Of a stretch of 64,000 bases of DNA, positions 24,238 to 33,820 are shown one piece after another. The translations under genes and the position numbers were made by a program. Below the pieces are notes generated by a model. It made no database searches and was not told the DNA's origin. It was given only the letters and a program-made list of their open reading frames with translations. The stretch is from NCBI GenBank assembly GCA_025757645.1, contig CP107216.1, positions 1,946,001 through 2,010,000 of the forward strand, in the 5' to 3' direction. This DNA is from Clostridiales bacterium (lineage in GTDB: Bacteria > Bacillota > Clostridia > Oscillospirales > Oscillospiraceae). Numbering within the stretch: the stretch's first letter is position 1; each line of letters starts with the position of its first letter.

Positions 24238-25595
24238 GCAAATATCAATCATATACAGCCTATGCATCTTTGTGGAACAAATCATTTCCAAGTCATTGGA
24301 GTGTATTGCCGATGTATGCGCTTGCGAAAGAAAAGTCCATATGTGGTTGTGTGGATTTGCCTCTTCTTTCTGTTTATTTAGATGTTGGGGTGATTCCATT
24401 TTCGGCAAAGGCAGAAAAAAGGACAAATGTAACAAGTAAGGATTTGTCTAAGTACCAGCGTGTTGATTGCGGCGATTTTGTCCTGAATAATCAGCAGGCT
24501 TGGCGGGGCTCCGTTGGTATATCATTTGATACAGGAATTGTTAGTCCTGCATACATTGTTCTGAGCATGAATGATATGCTCAACAGCAGATATGCAAACT
24601 ACCTTCTGCGTTCCCAAATCATGGTAGACCAGTATCTAATTAACTCGAAAAGTGTCGGTTCGATTCAACGAAATATATATTGGCCCGCATTAAAAAGGAC
24701 ATCTGTTCCCGTTCCGCCCCGTGAGGAGCAGGATCAGATTGTGCGCTTTCTGGACTGGAAGGTTTCAAACATCAATAAGCTGATCAATATCAAGAAAAAG
24801 GAAATCAAAGCGATTGATGCGCTGAAGCGTTCAACGGTAAGCCATGCGATCACTCGCGGGCTGACAGCAGATGCGCCCACGAAGTATAGTGGCGTCAAGT
24901 GGCTGGGAGATATTCCGGCCCATTGGAATGTCACAAAACTTCGGCAGATTTTACATCCGGTAAGCGAGAAAAATCACCCGGAATTTCCTCTACTATCAGT
25001 TGTCCGTGAACAGGGTGTCATTCTCCGTGATGTCGAGGATAAGGAAGCTAACCACAATTTTATTCCTGATGATTTAAGCGGCTATAAAGTTGTGCGAAAA
25101 GGGCAGTTTGCGATGAATAAGATGAAGGCTTGGCAAGGATCCTATGGCGTTTCGGATTATACCGGAATCGTCAGCCCTGCTTACTTCATCTTCGACATTG
25201 CTTTTGAGAATTTGGAGTATTTTCACTATGCCATCCGCAGCAAGGTTTATGTGAATTTTTTCGCCCAGGCGTCCGATGGCATTCGTGTTGGGCAGTGGGA
25301 TTTACAAATGGATAAAATGAAGGAGATCCCATTCATTGTCCCGCCTACGGATGAGCAGATTGCCATTGTCAAACATATAAAGCAGGCACTGCCCCAATAC
25401 GATGCCGCAACCGAAAAGTTGACGGAAGAAGTTGCTGTGCTTGAAGAATATAAGAACAAGATTATTGCTGATACCGTCACTGGCAAGATTGATGTCCGTG
25501 GCATCGAAATCCCCGAATACGAATTTGTGGATGAAGATGCCGATGCGGATAATGAGGACGATGGTGAAGAAGGTACTGAAGAACAGGAGGATTAA
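24234..25595 (+). CDS. hsdS: Type I restriction-modification specificity subunit S
   Basis: 453 residues starting MSKYQSYTAYASLW, overlapping hsdM (ATGA). Two target-recognition domains: one from about 20 to 165 ending VPVPPREEQDQIVRFL, the second from about 225 (WLGDIPAHWNVTKL) to 380 ending FIVPPTDEQIAIVKHI, each followed by a conserved spacer helix. The two domains recognise the halves of a bipartite target that cannot be predicted by eye. The C-terminus carries an unusual 25-residue acidic tail (EDADADNEDDGEEGTEEQED). The kinase gene follows after 2 bp. Confidence 0.94.
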   Translation: MSKYQSYTAYASLWNKSFPSHWSVLPMYALAKEKSICGCVDLPLLSVYLDVGVIPFSAKAEKRTNVTSKDLSKYQRVDCGDFVLNNQQAWRGSVGISFDTGIVSPAYIVLSMNDMLNSRYANYLLRSQIMVDQYLINSKSVGSIQRNIYWPALKRTSVPVPPREEQDQIVRFLDWKVSNINKLINIKKKEIKAIDALKRSTVSHAITRGLTADAPTKYSGVKWLGDIPAHWNVTKLRQILHPVSEKNHPEFPLLSVVREQGVILRDVEDKEANHNFIPDDLSGYKVVRKGQFAMNKMKAWQGSYGVSDYTGIVSPAYFIFDIAFENLEYFHYAIRSKVYVNFFAQASDGIRVGQWDLQMDKMKEIPFIVPPTDEQIAIVKHIKQALPQYDAATEKLTEEVAVLEEYKNKIIADTVTGKIDVRGIEIPEYEFVDEDADADNEDDGEEGTEEQED

Positions 25596-25597
25596 AC

Positions 25598-26770
25598 ATG
25601 GCTGTTGCTAAACAAAACGGAGATGTTATTCCTTTTGTAAAGCAGAAGGATTACATTATGGTCAATAATGACCTCGGCGGTGGTTCATTCGGAAAGACGG
25701 TATTACTCCAAGACCCGTTTATAGACGAACTGTTTGTCGCAAAAAAATATGAACCAGAGTACGATGGAATTAAGGAGCAATTCTATAAGAATTTTCTTGA
25801 TGAAATCAAGATTCTCTACAAACTCAACCATAGAAACATTGTCCGTATTTATAACTATTATGCTTATGAAAATATTTACACGGGCTATATCCTTATGGAG
25901 TACATTGACGGGGAAAACATAGGGGACTTTATCAGCGATTACTTTGCCCCGTTTGCAGAAACCACTTTGGATGATGTTTTTCTGCAGCTTATCGATGTGT
26001 TTTGCTACATAGAAGCGCACGGAATCATTCACCGGGATATTCGTGAAGGAAACATTCTCGTAGATAAGAGCGGAACGGTGAAAGTAATTGATTTTGGAAT
26101 TGGAAAGATTGCTTCAAAAGTAGATGACGGCGACGCTGACAGCCTTGTTACAGATATTAATCGTGCTGCATCTGACACTTTGCCGCAGGAATATTATGAT
26201 GGTATCTATACCAACCTTACTGATATGTTTTATCTGGCAGAACTGTTTCGGAGGTTAATCGATAATTCGAAAAGCTGCGATCGGACAGATTTCTCTTACA
26301 ATGACATTCTGAATAAAATGATGGAGAAAAAGCCTGAAAATCGCTTTGCAAGTTTTGCTGCTATACGGGAGGCCATAGGAAAGCACGATTTCCTTCATAT
26401 GCAAATATCTGATGAGGACAGGGAAATCTATCAGGAGTTTACCAATTTAATTTATGAGTCTTTGACATCTTATATGGCAGAACCACGATTCAATACCGAT
26501 TGTGCAATTTTTATTTCCAGATTGGAAAAAGCACTTACAACTAATCTGTTTGAAACGGTGATTCAAAAAAATGCCGATGTAATTGGCAGTGTTGTTGACT
26601 GTGGTTACCGTTATAACAATAGAGTGAATATTCCAAATGAGACTGTCAGGAATTTTTTGGGCTGGTTCCGAGCATCGACACCACAATCTCAGGCTCTTGT
26701 ACTAAACAACTTTATTGCTAAAATTTCAGATATTGAGGTTATAGAACCTGATACCGAATTGCCGTTCTGA
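25598..26770 (+). CDS. Hanks-type Ser/Thr protein kinase embedded between hsdS and hsdR
   Basis: 390 residues. A complete kinase domain occupies about 20-265: glycine loop LGGGSFGKT near 26, ATP lysine in FVAKKY near 46, helix C glutamate in DEIKIL near 68, catalytic loop HRDIREGN near 144 and DFG near 165, so it should be active. No membrane segment or PASTA repeats. The last 120 residues (DREIYQEFTNLIYESLTSYM, then RYNNRVNIPNETVRNFLGWF) are a domain I do not recognise. The gene begins 2 bp after hsdS and ends 23 bp before hsdR, so it is an integral part of the operon. It may phosphorylate the restriction complex, Hachiman or host targets on infection; substrate unknown. Confidence 0.92.
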   Translation: MAVAKQNGDVIPFVKQKDYIMVNNDLGGGSFGKTVLLQDPFIDELFVAKKYEPEYDGIKEQFYKNFLDEIKILYKLNHRNIVRIYNYYAYENIYTGYILMEYIDGENIGDFISDYFAPFAETTLDDVFLQLIDVFCYIEAHGIIHRDIREGNILVDKSGTVKVIDFGIGKIASKVDDGDADSLVTDINRAASDTLPQEYYDGIYTNLTDMFYLAELFRRLIDNSKSCDRTDFSYNDILNKMMEKKPENRFASFAAIREAIGKHDFLHMQISDEDREIYQEFTNLIYESLTSYMAEPRFNTDCAIFISRLEKALTTNLFETVIQKNADVIGSVVDCGYRYNNRVNIPNETVRNFLGWFRASTPQSQALVLNNFIAKISDIEVIEPDTELPF

Positions 26771-26793
26771 TTTTATCGGAGAGGAGGAAATGT

Positions 26794-29775
26794 ATGTTTA
26801 CAAACACAAAGGAAAGCGGACTTGAAGTGCTGATCGTAAACTGGCTTGTTGAGCACAACGGATATGAAGAAGGCTCCAACACCGACTACAACAAAGAATA
26901 CGCCATAGATGAGACTCGGCTTTTTCGGTTCCTGCAGGATACGCAACCGGAGCAATTAGAGAAGCTGGGTATCCGGAAAAGTCATCAAAAATACGCACAG
27001 TTTCTCAACCGCTTACAGGGCGAGATTTCTAAGCGCGGCATAGTTGACGTGCTGCGAAACGGCATCAAAGTATACCCTGCCGACCTGATCATGTTTTACC
27101 TGACCCCCTCTGAGGGCAACGCAAAAGCGAAGGAGCTGTTCCAAAAGAATATTTTCAGCGTTACACGACAACTCCGCTATTCACAGGATGTAGCCAAACT
27201 GGCATTGGATCTGTGCGTATTTATCAATGGTCTCCCGGTTATTACATTTGAGCTCAAGAATCAGATCACAAAGCAAAATGTTGATGATGCCGTTCAGCAG
27301 TACAAGGATGACCGTGATTCCAGAGAGATGCTGTTCCAGTTCAAACGCTGCATGGTGCATTTTGCCGTAGACGATGCCCGTGTCAAGTTCTGCACGAAAC
27401 TTGCCGGACAAGACAGCTGGTTTCTGCCCTTTGACAAGGGATATAATGATGGTGCAGGAAATCCACCAAATCCCAATGGCATCATGACTGACTACCTTTG
27501 GAAAGATATTCTTGCAAAGGAAAAGCTGACGCTGATTATAGAAAACTACGCGCAGGTCGTTGTCGAGGTGGACGAGGACACCAAAAAGAAAAAGGAAAAG
27601 CAGATTTTCCCCCGCTACCATCAGCTCGATGTTGTAACGAAGCTACTTGCCGATGTGAAAACAAACGGTGTCGGAAAAAAGTATCTTATTCAGCACAGCG
27701 CAGGCAGTGGCAAATCCAACTCTATCGCTTGGCTTGCTCATCAACTGATTGGGCTTGAACAGGACTGTCGCCCGATGCTGGATTCCGTTATTGTAGTCAC
27801 CGACCGCCGGATTCTCGACAAGCAGATTCGGGATACTATCAAGCAGTTCATGCAGGTCGGCAACACGGTCGCATGGGCGGAGCACTCCGGCGATCTCACG
27901 AAAGCCATTACAGATGGAAAGCGTATTATCGTGACCACGATTGAGAAGTTCCCGTACATCGTTCCACAGATTGGAGCAGAACACAAGGATAACCATTTCG
28001 CCATTATCATCGATGAGGCTCATTCCGGACAGAGCGGAAGAAACTCTGCGCAGATGAACCTTGCACTTTCAGGGCTTGCTTCTGATGACGAGATGGATAA
28101 CGAGGATAAGATCAACGCCATGATGGAAGGGCGTAAACTGCTGAACAATGCCAGCTACTTTGCGTTTACCGCAACCCCGAAGAATAAAACGCTGGAAACC
28201 TTCGGCGTTCCGTATCAGGACGGCGACGATATCAAGCACAGACCTTTCCATGTTTATACGATGAAACAGGCAATCCAAGAAGGGTTCATTCTGGATGTGC
28301 TGCAATACTATACGCCTATCGACAGCTTCTATAAGCTGATGAAGACCGTCGAGGATGACCCGATGTTCGATAAGAAGCGGGCGCAGAAGAAGCTGCGCAG
28401 CTTTGTGGAAAGCGACAGCTATACCATTGCCAAGAAAGCGGCTATGATGGTAGATCATTTTCACGAACAAGTCATTGCCAAAGGAAAAATCGGCGGGCAG
28501 GCTCGCGCTATGGTCGTGACCTCCAGCATTCCTCGCTGTATCGAATATTATTACGCCATCAATAAATGCCTTGCGGATAGGCACAGTCCATATAAAACGA
28601 TCATCGCCTTTTCCGGCGAGAACAAGTATCAAGGTCAGGAACCGCCGCTCACCTCTGCCGGATTGAACGGCTTCCCGGATGCTAAGATACCGAAAGAGTT
28701 CAAAAAAGACCCATATCGCATTCTCATAGTTGCGGATATGTTTCAGACGGGCTTTGATGAGCCGCTACTCCACACCATGTATGTGGACAAGGTGCTTTAT
28801 GACATCAAGGCGGTACAGACGCTCTCCCGCTTGAACCGCTGCTGCCCGAAAAAGTACGATACCTTCGTATTGGACTTTGCAAACAAGCCGGAGATGATTC
28901 AGGAATCATTTTCGCGATATTACCGCACCACGATTCTGTCCGGCGAAACCGATCCGAACAAGCTATACGACCTGGTTGCAACAATGGAGGAATACCAGGT
29001 GTTCTCCAACGAAGATGTCGAGCGGCTTGTCAATTTGTACCTGGATGGAGCGGATCGCGACAAACTTGATCCCACATTAGATGCCTGTACTGCCGTTTAC
29101 AAGCAGTTTGACACGGATGATCAGATTAAATTTAAGAGCGCAGCAAAGGCGTTCGTGCGTACATATGGCTTTCTCGGAGCGATTTTGCCGTATGGTAACG
29201 CAGACTGGGAACGGTTGTCCATCTTTCTTAATTTGCTGATACCAAAGCTGCCGTCTCCGCGAGAGGACGATCTTTCGCAGGGGATTCTTGAAACGATCGA
29301 CCTCGAAAGTTACCGCAACGAGGCGCGTGAGGTCATGTCCATTCGCCTGGAAGATACCGATACGGAGGTGGCTCCCGTACCGGCGGGAAAGGTTGGGCAT
29401 ATCGTTGAACCTGAAATGGATTTGTTGTCTGTCATTCTCTCCAATTTCAATGATATGTTTGGTAACATCAATTGGAATGATGCGGATAACGTGCGGCGGC
29501 AGATCCTTGAGATACCGGCCATGGTCTCTAAGGACGAAAAATATCAGAATGCCATGAGAAACTCTGATGAGCAGAGTGCGCGCTTGGAAAGCGAACGTGC
29601 TCTGCAGCAGGTCATCTTTTCGATTATGGCGGACAATATGGAGCTGTTCAAGCAGTTTCAGGACAATCCATCATTTAAGAAATGGTTATCCGACCTTGTA
29701 TTTAATCTGACCTACAACAAGGACGGAAAGCCTTATGAAGCGCCCAACTCTGATATAGCTTCAAAAGAGAACTAA
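26794..29775 (+). CDS. hsdR: Type I restriction endonuclease subunit R
   Basis: 993 residues, normal for HsdR. An N-terminal PD-(D/E)XK nuclease supplies FELKNQ near 150. The superfamily 2 translocase has Walker A AGSGKS near 304, DEAH near 406, a FTATPK motif III near 452 and a second RecA domain with QTLSRLNRCCP near 680. A C-terminal helical domain contacts HsdM. Start MFTNTKESG has the best distance to GAGGAGG. Together with HsdM and HsdS it cleaves unmethylated DNA after ATP-driven translocation. Confidence 0.95.
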   Translation: MFTNTKESGLEVLIVNWLVEHNGYEEGSNTDYNKEYAIDETRLFRFLQDTQPEQLEKLGIRKSHQKYAQFLNRLQGEISKRGIVDVLRNGIKVYPADLIMFYLTPSEGNAKAKELFQKNIFSVTRQLRYSQDVAKLALDLCVFINGLPVITFELKNQITKQNVDDAVQQYKDDRDSREMLFQFKRCMVHFAVDDARVKFCTKLAGQDSWFLPFDKGYNDGAGNPPNPNGIMTDYLWKDILAKEKLTLIIENYAQVVVEVDEDTKKKKEKQIFPRYHQLDVVTKLLADVKTNGVGKKYLIQHSAGSGKSNSIAWLAHQLIGLEQDCRPMLDSVIVVTDRRILDKQIRDTIKQFMQVGNTVAWAEHSGDLTKAITDGKRIIVTTIEKFPYIVPQIGAEHKDNHFAIIIDEAHSGQSGRNSAQMNLALSGLASDDEMDNEDKINAMMEGRKLLNNASYFAFTATPKNKTLETFGVPYQDGDDIKHRPFHVYTMKQAIQEGFILDVLQYYTPIDSFYKLMKTVEDDPMFDKKRAQKKLRSFVESDSYTIAKKAAMMVDHFHEQVIAKGKIGGQARAMVVTSSIPRCIEYYYAINKCLADRHSPYKTIIAFSGENKYQGQEPPLTSAGLNGFPDAKIPKEFKKDPYRILIVADMFQTGFDEPLLHTMYVDKVLYDIKAVQTLSRLNRCCPKKYDTFVLDFANKPEMIQESFSRYYRTTILSGETDPNKLYDLVATMEEYQVFSNEDVERLVNLYLDGADRDKLDPTLDACTAVYKQFDTDDQIKFKSAAKAFVRTYGFLGAILPYGNADWERLSIFLNLLIPKLPSPREDDLSQGILETIDLESYRNEAREVMSIRLEDTDTEVAPVPAGKVGHIVEPEMDLLSVILSNFNDMFGNINWNDADNVRRQILEIPAMVSKDEKYQNAMRNSDEQSARLESERALQQVIFSIMADNMELFKQFQDNPSFKKWLSDLVFNLTYNKDGKPYEAPNSDIASKEN

Positions 29776-29805
29776 TTATATGCGGCAGATTGGAGGACCG
29801 AAAGA

Positions 29806-30744
29806 ATGAGCGAATCTATTTCAGCGACAATAAAAAATAGTGGATTAACCTTGGACAGCGTTTTTGTAGAGGTTCAGCATTCCGAGGGACTCAATCTGCC
29901 CAAAGCTAATCATATCCGCTTCTTCCACACCGCAATGCGTGGAAACAGATTGTCGACAGATAATTTACAGGTATTTTTGCGTAGAAACCTTGCGCGTTAT
30001 GTTTTCTCCAGAGCACAGCTTGAGAATTATCGTATAAATGATGACCTCGATTCTGCCGTATCCGAAGCTATGCGCATCATGGCTGAAAACGGCGGATCAT
30101 CTGCCGAGGGAACAGGAAATATGCTGGATGAAATCCTTGTATATGCGTTTCTTGAGGAGAAATTGAAAGCGCCCAAACTTATGAGCCGCGTGGAATTATA
30201 CACGGAAATGGCACAATTCCGCAGCGAGTGCAAAGGAATTCATCTACTATCACCGAGTGATTTGCCCCAAAACACAAAGTTTCAAATGGTCTTTGGTGCA
30301 TCCAATATTGTGGATGATGTCAAAACAGCTATCGACCGTGCGTTTGAAACAATTAGCAAGATTGACTCCCATGAGAGTCGCGAAATATTAATGGTACAGA
30401 AAACGGTTTTAGATCAGTTCTTCAACCAGGAAGAGGTTGCCCTGCTTAGTGATGTCCTCATTCCGCAACCAGGAAAGCCGGAAACATATGACACGGCATA
30501 CGGTGTTTTCTTGGGGTATCAATTGGGCTTGAACCCTACCGGGCGCGGCGATGATTTTGAGGCTCTTGCAGAGCAAAAAATGCTCTGCGATATCAGAGAG
30601 CACGCAGGTTATATCTCAGAGAAGATTTCCGCAGCAGGATTGACAGGACACTCGTTTTATGTATATATTGTCCCATTCAATGATGCCGAACAGGAAAAAG
30701 CACAAATTATGGATGCCGTATTGAGAGGAGGGGCTCCGATATGA
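29806..30744 (+). CDS. hamA: Hachiman system protein HamA (DUF1837)
   Basis: 312 residues. The middle (GNMLDEILVYAFLEEKLKAP near 103, SRVELY near 126, KGIHLL near 142, FGASNIVDDVKTAIDRAF near 163) fits DUF1837, the HamA effector of Hachiman, which in studied cases is a PD-(D/E)XK-like DNase held inactive by HamB. Which residues form the active site here cannot be settled by eye; the short KGIHLL version may differ from the better-known KGxDGxH type. Starts 30 bp after hsdR and overlaps the helicase gene by 4 bp. Confidence 0.8.
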   Translation: MSESISATIKNSGLTLDSVFVEVQHSEGLNLPKANHIRFFHTAMRGNRLSTDNLQVFLRRNLARYVFSRAQLENYRINDDLDSAVSEAMRIMAENGGSSAEGTGNMLDEILVYAFLEEKLKAPKLMSRVELYTEMAQFRSECKGIHLLSPSDLPQNTKFQMVFGASNIVDDVKTAIDRAFETISKIDSHESREILMVQKTVLDQFFNQEEVALLSDVLIPQPGKPETYDTAYGVFLGYQLGLNPTGRGDDFEALAEQKMLCDIREHAGYISEKISAAGLTGHSFYVYIVPFNDAEQEKAQIMDAVLRGGAPI

Positions 30745-33413
30745 ACCAGCACGAAAAAATGCGACTTGGAGATGTCCTCTTCCAGGGAATAGACGAAAAT
30801 GATTACCTGAATGAGCTTTATAAGAATATCCTTTACAACTATGCGATTACGGTGCTCCAAATTACCAACATTAAACAACTGCGCGGTGTTAATGTGGATG
30901 ACGCATTGCGATTTGCAGACCTTCTTTCGAAATCAACTCATGTAGAAAAGGCTGATTCTCACAAAATTTGGGCGCATGAGATTATTACCATGTTGCTTAC
31001 TTTGTACCCAGATGATGAAGTTGTACACTATTATGCTGGGTCTGTATTGACAAGCACGGGGAACTTTATGGGAAGAAAACTCGTGCAATCACAGTATGTT
31101 GAGCCTACCGTGATGGATGAACTGTTTTCTACATTGAGCGACTTGTACCTTACTGTTCCTGCCGCTCCTGAAAAGAAGTTCTTTCAGCAACAGCGAAAGG
31201 TTTACGAGCATTTGGATGATGCGTGCTTTAGTTACTCAGCGCCCACGTCTATGGGAAAGTCGTTTATCATGCGTATGTTTATTAAAGAACAGATATTGGC
31301 CGGTAAAAAGAAGAATTATGCGCTGATTGTCCCGACCAAAGCACTTATAAACGAAGTGCGAAGCGAAATCATTCGAAATGACCTCGAAAACTTGTTGGAT
31401 GAAAATCAGTATCATGTGGTTTCTTCTGCTAATGATATGGCCTTAGAAACCCACCCCGATCATAATTTTGTTTTTGTCCTGACACCGGAACGCTTGCTTT
31501 ATCTGCTTAATGACAAACCGGATTTCGTGCTGGATTATCTTTTTATAGATGAGGCTCATAAAATGACAGGGCGCAACAGCAGAGCACCATTTTACTATTC
31601 AGTTGTGGATGAACTAAGCAGACGAACTGCAAAACCTAAGTTTATCTTTGCGTCACCCAATATACCCAATCCACAGGAGTATTTGAGCCTTTTAGCTTCT
31701 GGTGAATACGATAAGCAAAATGCTATTGCTTCAGCATTCTCTCCGGTGGTTCAGTTTAAGTTTCTTGTAAATCTGAAAACGAAGCAGATTTACATATATA
31801 ATGACCATCTGAAAACTCTGGAGTACATCTGCTCCATAAATGCCAATCCCGAAGACGGCGTCATTCCGCTCATGGGGCTGTTCTATAAAAACAGTGGCGA
31901 ACGCACAAGCAGAATGATTGCGTATTTTAGTAGTAAGGATAAAGCCATCAATGCTGCACTTACATTTGCAGAGTTACAGAAACAGATTGATGGTGGAACC
32001 CAAAAGCAGATCGATCCGGAGCTTGCAGAATTGGCACGAGATGTTCGCAACCAAGTGCATAGGGACTATTTCCTGGCAGGACTCTTGGAGCAAGGTATTG
32101 CATATCATATAGGATACCTGCCGTCGGCGATTCGTATGAGGATTGAAAAACTCTTCAAAGACGAAAAGATTACGGCGATGTTCTGTACAAGCACATTAGT
32201 CGAAGGTGTTAATTTACCTGCAGATAACCTGTTTATCACAAGCTATTACAGCGGACGTGCGCAGATGACGGACGTTGATTTTAGAAATCTCGTTGGCCGA
32301 GTCGGTCGAATACAGTACAATCTCTCCGGCAATGTATTCATGATCAGCGATGAGACCCGAAATAATAAACAGGACGTATACCTTGATAAATTGAAATCAG
32401 GGATTCCGGATCAACATCTTTCTTTGGTGCAGGATTTGAAGCCAAAACATAAAAAGCGAATAATAGAAATCCTTTTAAGCGGTAGTTCGGTTATTGACAA
32501 ATACAACGACGACCAACCCGAAGAAGAATACATCATGATGCGAAAGTTTGGCCTTATTCTTCTGAAAGATATCCTGCATGATAATGATAGTCTGATTCAA
32601 CAAGAATTCAGAAAGTACATGAAAGACGGCGATGAAGAAAAAATAAAGAACATTTTTTCTCAGTATACCCCTATCATCGATAGTGATATAAACATTTCGC
32701 TCGATCAAACTCGAAAATTGCGTGCAGCTATTTCGGCAGATTCCACATTCGCCTATCCATTGCCGGAGTCGAATGGCAGCTTCAACGTTGACGAAGTGTT
32801 TGGCTTTCTAATCCGATTGGGCGATATTTTTGATTGGAAACGGTATGAGTACAGTACTCTTGGAAAATGCGATGAGGATGGTGACTACACTAAGCTCCGT
32901 TGGTATGCAGTCATATTGGTTCAATGGATGGAAGGCAAGGGCCTAAACTATATAATGCGGCGAGCTGTGGAATACCAAGAAAGACACCCCGAAAAGTTCT
33001 GGATCAACAGGTATACGAAGCAGTATTACGACAAAAACTCGTTGGAACACAGAAATATTGTATTTGCCAATACGCTGGAGGTAATAGAAAATGTAATCCT
33101 ATTTAGCATTTCTAATTACTTTTTGCGCTTTTCCAATGAATACAAGCGTGTCCACGGCGAAAAATCACTTAACAGGAATAATTGGTATGAGTATGTTGAA
33201 TACGGCACTACCAATGAAGTCACCATTCAATTGCAGCGGTATGGTTTTTCTCGTGAATCTGCAACTTACATCAAGGCACACCCACAGTACTTTACGGTTG
33301 ATGGTGAAGGGAATGTTCATGTCAAAAACGATTTGGAAAACTGTGGAGACAACGAAGTTGTGCAGCAAATTCCAGACATTCGCTTCAATACACCGGAGTT
33401 GTTTGTGGAATAA
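30741..33413 (+). CDS. hamB: Hachiman system helicase HamB
   Basis: 890 residues. A superfamily 2 helicase: motif I APTSMGKS near 165, Ia VPTKALINE near 193, II DEAHKM near 269, and in the second RecA domain FCTSTLVEGVNLPADN near 480 and VGRVGR near 517, close to Ski2-like helicases. A long C-terminal region (about 560-890) has no motif I recognise. In Hachiman, HamB surveys DNA and releases HamA nuclease when it meets phage-associated DNA. Start overlaps hamA (ATGA), so the two are made in a fixed ratio. Confidence 0.85.
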   Translation: MNQHEKMRLGDVLFQGIDENDYLNELYKNILYNYAITVLQITNIKQLRGVNVDDALRFADLLSKSTHVEKADSHKIWAHEIITMLLTLYPDDEVVHYYAGSVLTSTGNFMGRKLVQSQYVEPTVMDELFSTLSDLYLTVPAAPEKKFFQQQRKVYEHLDDACFSYSAPTSMGKSFIMRMFIKEQILAGKKKNYALIVPTKALINEVRSEIIRNDLENLLDENQYHVVSSANDMALETHPDHNFVFVLTPERLLYLLNDKPDFVLDYLFIDEAHKMTGRNSRAPFYYSVVDELSRRTAKPKFIFASPNIPNPQEYLSLLASGEYDKQNAIASAFSPVVQFKFLVNLKTKQIYIYNDHLKTLEYICSINANPEDGVIPLMGLFYKNSGERTSRMIAYFSSKDKAINAALTFAELQKQIDGGTQKQIDPELAELARDVRNQVHRDYFLAGLLEQGIAYHIGYLPSAIRMRIEKLFKDEKITAMFCTSTLVEGVNLPADNLFITSYYSGRAQMTDVDFRNLVGRVGRIQYNLSGNVFMISDETRNNKQDVYLDKLKSGIPDQHLSLVQDLKPKHKKRIIEILLSGSSVIDKYNDDQPEEEYIMMRKFGLILLKDILHDNDSLIQQEFRKYMKDGDEEKIKNIFSQYTPIIDSDINISLDQTRKLRAAISADSTFAYPLPESNGSFNVDEVFGFLIRLGDIFDWKRYEYSTLGKCDEDGDYTKLRWYAVILVQWMEGKGLNYIMRRAVEYQERHPEKFWINRYTKQYYDKNSLEHRNIVFANTLEVIENVILFSISNYFLRFSNEYKRVHGEKSLNRNNWYEYVEYGTTNEVTIQLQRYGFSRESATYIKAHPQYFTVDGEGNVHVKNDLENCGDNEVVQQIPDIRFNTPELFVE

Positions 33414-33438
33414 CCTTAACTTTTTAGTTGTTCCAAAT

Positions 33439-33491
33439 AAAGCAAACAAGGACTTTCGAAGTCAGTATTTGACCTCGAAAGCCCTTGCTTT
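33439..33491 (+). terminator. Terminator of the defence operon
   Basis: Stem AAGG-A-CTTTCGA (33448-33459) with TCGAAAG-C-CCTT (33475-33486), extended by AAAGC/GCTTT, followed by a T-rich tract (TTTATGCCTTTTT). Located 25 bp after the hamB stop. Confidence 0.6.
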
Positions 33492-33598
33492 ATGCCTTTT
33501 TCGGCGGTTTGGACCCCGGAGAAGGCTCTTGCTTTCTACCGCATCAAAGCAGTTCGATGCGAGTAAGGCAGGAGCTTGAGCGGTAAATAACCAAATCT

Positions 33599-33654
33599 GC
33601 TGTTTAACGAATACCCCCAGTAGGTCAACGACTACTCGGCTGTTTAACGATTAC
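33599..33654. repeat. Short direct repeats flanking a small dyad at the element end
   Basis: GCTGTTTAACGAATAC (33599-33614) and GCTGTTTAACGATTAC (33639-33654) differ at one base and flank AGTAG-N8-CTACT. The layout resembles a recombinase or regulator binding region at the end of a mobile element. The rest of 33492-33780 shows no gene. Confidence 0.4.
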
Positions 33655-33694
33655 AGCAGAGCAGAAAGCTGCAATCCCCATAAAACGCACGAAT

Positions 33695-33723
33695 CCCCGC
33701 TGCAGAATTGCTCTGCAGCGGGG
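33695..33723. repeat. Perfect 12-bp hairpin
   Basis: CCCCGCTGCAGA and TCTGCAGCGGGG with a 5-nt loop. The following sequence is TTCACTT on the plus strand, so it is at best a weak terminator. Confidence 0.5.
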
Positions 33724-33778
33724 TTCACTTATGTGCCGAAATAGCCGAAAAGCCTGATTTCAAGCGGTTTTCGGGCAT

Positions 33779-33820
33779 AGAAAAAGTCCACCGTAATTCT
33801 ATCAAAATTACGGTGGACTT
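33779..33820 (-). terminator. Terminator of tRNA-Pro
   Basis: Perfect 15-bp stem (33784-33798 with 33806-33820) and, on the minus strand, a TTTTT run right after it. It lies 1 bp beyond the encoded CCA of tRNA-Pro. Confidence 0.9.
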
